Shown one piece after another: positions 5,236 through 6,865 of a stretch of DNA of 6,865 nt. This DNA comes from Acidobacteriota bacterium (GTDB lineage Bacteria > Acidobacteriota > Terriglobia > Terriglobales > Acidobacteriaceae), in assembly GCA_021781255.1 (NCBI GenBank), contig JAJXXG010001186.1, forward strand, positions 1-6,865, in the 5' to 3' direction. Numbering within the stretch: position 1 is the first letter of the stretch; each line of letters begins with the position of its first letter. The position numbers and the translations under genes are program-made. Under the pieces are notes generated by a model. It searched no databases. It worked only from the letters and a program-made list of their open reading frames with translations, and was not told the DNA's origin.

Positions 5236-6491
5236 GATGCCATCCATGCATGTGCCGCAACGACCAGAGCTTTGACTCCTGTCTCCAAGGTGGGATGCAC
5301 AACCGGCGCAAAGCGCGGGTTGTGATTGGTTGGCAGTGTATTCAGTTTGCCTTCCTTCCTGGCCGTGGCGTACAGATCAGGGTCGTCTCCGCCAAAGAAC
5401 CAATACACCGCCGGAGCGTTCCACTCTGCTCCGAAGCATCCGAAGTCCTCACTCGCCATGGTGGGTTTTGTCTGTTCAACCGAGCGCTCGGGGAAGTTCA
5501 GGCGAAACGCATCTACCACTTTCTTGGTCGCCATGGCGTCGTTGGTTACAGCCGAATATCGGTCCAGTGGGGTAATCTCAGGTGGCTTGGGAGCGCCAGC
5601 CGCCGCCGCTTCCGCAATCGCAATCCGTTCAATCGCCGCCAGGACACGCTTACGGACATTTTCATCGAACGTGCGAACGTTCAACTTGATAATCGCTTCG
5701 TCAGGAATCACGTTTTCCTTGGTCCCCGCTTGCAGCGATCCAACAGTCACGACGGCGCAATCTGTCGGCGCGACCTCTCGCGACACGATGGTTTGCAGCC
5801 TCAGCACGGTTGAAGCGGCCATGATAACAGGATCAATGCTGGCTTCGGGCATCGACCCGTGCGCTCCACGCCCAAACATTCGAATTTGCAGGCTGTCGGC
5901 GGCGGAAGTCACGACCCCGTCTCGCCAATCGAGATTTCCCGAAGGCAAGCTCATCACGTGCTGACCAAGCACAACATCGGGCTTGGGAAATCGCTGGAAC
6001 AGGCCATCGTCGATCATCGCCTGCGCTCCCTGGGCTGTCTCCTCGCCGGGCTGAAAGACCACCATCAGCGTTCCCTTCCAGTCGCCAAGACTCTTGGCAA
6101 ACAGGTTGGCCGCCCCGATTAAACAGGCCACGTGCATATCGTGACCGCAGGAATGCGCGACCGGCACGGTCTTGCCCTCGGGGGTTGTTCCTGTGGCTTT
6201 ACTGGCGTAAGCAAGGCCCGTGGCTTCCTCGATCGGCAAAGCGTCCATATCGGCGCGCAGCATGACGGTGGGGCCCTCTCCGTTGCGCAATAAACCGACA
6301 ACCCCGGTCTTGCCAACTCCGGCGGTCACCTCAAACCCCATGGTCTTGAGATGAGTCTCCGCAATCCGAGCCGTGCGGGTCTCCTGCATCGACAATTCAG
6401 GGTGAGCGTGTATGTCTTTGTAAATGGCCTCCAGTTCCGGAAGCAGAGAGTCGAGACTTGCGAACAGTGGCGCGAGCCGTTGGTCGGGCAT
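5232..6491 (-). CDS. M20D family amidohydrolase (HipO / IAA-amino-acid hydrolase type)
   Basis: 419 residues, full family length, without a signal peptide, so cytosolic. The enzyme family cleaves the amide bond of N-acyl amino acids such as hippurate, N-acetyl amino acids or indoleacetyl conjugates. The two-metal site can be read as C115 and H117 in HSCGHD, E151 in GEE, H178 in GQH, and H390 in NHNPRF. RADMDALPI at 79-87 is the conserved segment before the metal site. The middle lid and dimerisation domain includes GRGAHGSMPE. The exact substrate is not predictable. The ATG at 6491 has GAGAG 9 nt upstream and a CRP/FNR-like dyad about 70 nt upstream. The stop overlaps the start of the TRIC gene by 4 nt, so the two form one operon. 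Confidence 0.94.
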   Translation of the reverse strand: MPDQRLAPLFASLDSLLPELEAIYKDIHAHPELSMQETRTARIAETHLKTMGFEVTAGVGKTGVVGLLRNGEGPTVMLRADMDALPIEEATGLAYASKATGTTPEGKTVPVAHSCGHDMHVACLIGAANLFAKSLGDWKGTLMVVFQPGEETAQGAQAMIDDGLFQRFPKPDVVLGQHVMSLPSGNLDWRDGVVTSAADSLQIRMFGRGAHGSMPEASIDPVIMAASTVLRLQTIVSREVAPTDCAVVTVGSLQAGTKENVIPDEAIIKLNVRTFDENVRKRVLAAIERIAIAEAAAAGAPKPPEITPLDRYSAVTNDAMATKKVVDAFRLNFPERSVEQTKPTMASEDFGCFGAEWNAPAVYWFFGGDDPDLYATARKEGKLNTLPTNHNPRFAPVVHPTLETGVKALVVAAHAWMAS

Positions 6492-6559
6492 GCGTTCGTA
6501 CTCTCTTCCGGCCTTATCGATGACATTCCCGTTTCGAAAGGCTACAGATGTTTGATCTG

Positions 6560-6575
6560 AGTGAAAAATATCACA
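6560..6575. promoter_or_regulatory. CRP/FNR-superfamily-like dyad upstream of the amidohydrolase
   Basis: Read on the minus strand the site is TGTGA-TATTTT-TCACT. It matches nine of the ten defined positions of the CRP consensus TGTGA-N6-TCACA, and its inner arms GTGA/TCAC are perfect. It lies about 70 nt upstream of the amidohydrolase ATG, a plausible place for activation. No regulator gene is in the window. With equal base frequencies a site this good is expected about 0.01 times in this gap; AT-richness raises that somewhat. Confidence 0.35.
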
Positions 6576-6674
6576 CTTTTCAGCTCACGGTTTACGCTAA
6601 ATCGCCAAAGCACTCAATGCCCTAATCAGCTCCAAAAATCGACTCTACTTCAGAAGTCATGATTGAGTAAGTAT

Positions 6675-6693
6675 CCACCGGCAGAGCCGGTGG
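6675..6693. repeat. Palindromic repeat copy 1 (CCACCGGC-AGA-GCCGGTGG)
   Basis: A perfect 8-bp stem with a 3-nt AGA loop. Its central 13 nt, CCGGCAGAGCCGG, recurs exactly at 6851-6863. On the minus strand it reads GTAAAGCC before the stem and GATACTTACTCAA after it. That layout resembles hairpin ends of IS200/IS605-type elements and REP sequences, but no transposase is visible. Confidence 0.65.
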
Positions 6694-6700
6694 CTTTACA

Positions 6701-6733
6701 GTTGCTGGCCCCTCAAAGGGGCCTTTTCGCAAC
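6701..6733 (+). terminator. Nested hairpin with T-run, intrinsic-terminator-like on plus strand
   Basis: The inner stem is GGCCCC (6707-6712) with GGGGCC (6718-6723) around a TCAAA loop, followed by TTTT at 6724-6727. A second, outer pair GTTGC (6701-6705) and GCAAC (6729-6733) encloses it. The inner hairpin plus T-run has the form of a plus-strand intrinsic terminator, yet no plus-strand gene precedes it. The outer pair would compete with termination, so it may instead be part of the repeat cluster or end a small RNA. Confidence 0.4.
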
Positions 6734-6741
6734 CGTCCGAA

Positions 6742-6767
6742 GCAAAAGCAAGAACAAAAGCAAAAGC
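6742..6767. repeat. Imperfect tandem hexamer repeat (GCAAAA type)
   Basis: Four units in a row, GCAAAA, GCAAGA, ACAAAA and GCAAAA, followed by GC. It is an A-rich, strongly strand-asymmetric stretch between two hairpin groups. Replication slippage is the simplest origin. Confidence 0.5.
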
Positions 6768-6801
6768 CTCGTACTGCTGTCTTTACTGCCGCAGCACAGC
6801 C

Positions 6802-6830
6802 AATTCGAGGGAGAACATACTCCCGGAATT
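6802..6830. repeat. Two-part hairpin AATTC/GAATT plus GGGAG/CTCCC
   Basis: The outer arms AATTC (6802-6806) and GAATT (6826-6830) and inner arms GGGAG (6809-6813) and CTCCC (6820-6824) form a 10-bp stem. It is interrupted by a small internal loop (GA opposite G) and closed by a 6-nt loop. It is a separate hairpin from the GGCAGAGCC-type repeats. Confidence 0.45.
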
Positions 6831-6848
6831 CTCAAAGTTCTACTGCCA

Positions 6849-6865
6849 CCCCGGCAGAGCCGGGG
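6849..6865. repeat. Palindromic repeat copy 2, cut by window edge
   Basis: CCCCGGC-AGA-GCCGGGG forms a perfect 7-bp stem with the same AGA loop as copy 1. The preceding CCA (6846-6848) would extend the stem to ten pairs if TGG follows outside the window. The shared 13-nt core shows that both belong to one repeat family, while the outer arms differ (CCA against CC). Confidence 0.6.

Larger units (their letters stand above)
6492..6865. other. Gene-free region: regulatory segment plus hairpin-rich tract
   Basis: No supportable coding sequence was found on either strand. The part next to the amidohydrolase (about 6530-6670) is AT-richer and holds the CRP/FNR-like dyad and a short inverted repeat ACTTC-A-GAAGT (6647-6657). 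The part from 6675 to the edge is a chain of inverted repeats and an A-rich hexamer repeat. It may be a REP-type repeat cluster, an insertion-sequence end or a structured RNA. Confidence 0.7.

Noticed and set aside
5236..5247. Upstream ATG at 5247 as the TRIC start
   Set aside because: It adds only four residues. The ATG at 5235 gives the typical ATGA stop-start overlap and has GGATGG 4 nt upstream, so it is preferred.
6675..6865. CRISPR array or tRNA in the right-hand repeat tract
   Set aside because: The palindromes are not regularly spaced, only two share a core, and no cloverleaf or CCA-ended acceptor could be drawn.

Overview
The window looks like chromosomal DNA from a GC-rich bacterium. 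The best guess is Acidobacteriota, class Terriglobia. The reasons are the gene order M50 protease, trpS, scpA, the secreted PIG-L deacetylase with an N-terminal motif set common in that group, and the GC-rich palindromic intergenic repeats. This placement is judged from gene style and no database search was done. All six recognisable protein genes lie on the minus strand. They are described here in their direction of transcription, from high to low coordinates. No tRNA, rRNA, CRISPR array, transposase or phage gene was found.

Right end (6492-6865): 374 nt without a convincing gene. Next to the amidohydrolase start it holds an AT-rich stretch with a CRP/FNR-like dyad (6560-6575). Further out is a dense run of hairpins and an A-rich hexamer repeat (6675-6865). 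Two of the hairpins share an identical 13-nt core, and one looks like an intrinsic terminator on the plus strand with no gene before it. This is the least explained part of the window.

Metabolic pair (4588-6491): an M20D amidohydrolase (HipO/IAA-amino-acid hydrolase type) is followed by a seven-helix TRIC/UPF0126 membrane protein. Stop and start codons overlap as ATGA, so the two are probably translationally coupled. A cytosolic enzyme that frees amino acids from N-acyl conjugates beside a family annotated both as a cation channel and as a glycine transporter suggests one small pathway.

Housekeeping cluster (854-4316): DUF503/YlxP-like small protein, site-2-protease-like M50 membrane peptidase, tryptophanyl-tRNA synthetase, then the condensin subunit ScpA with a long Ala/Pro/Glu-rich N-terminal extension. 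The TrpRS carries four cysteines spaced C-x21-C-x6-C-x2-C. This nearly matches the [4Fe-4S] motif described for Thermotoga maritima TrpRS (C-x22-C-x6-C-x2-C). Between the M50 gene and trpS is about 200 nt with a 13-bp inverted repeat, a TACAAT -10-like hexamer and a small leader hairpin, so trpS-scpA probably has its own promoter. scpB, the usual partner of scpA, does not follow it here.

Left end (1-778): the N-terminal 259 residues of an exported PIG-L/LmbE-type deacetylase, which runs off the window. Overall this is mostly conserved core genome. The points most worth checking are the TrpRS cluster motif, the hairpin-rich right end and the amidohydrolase/transporter pair.
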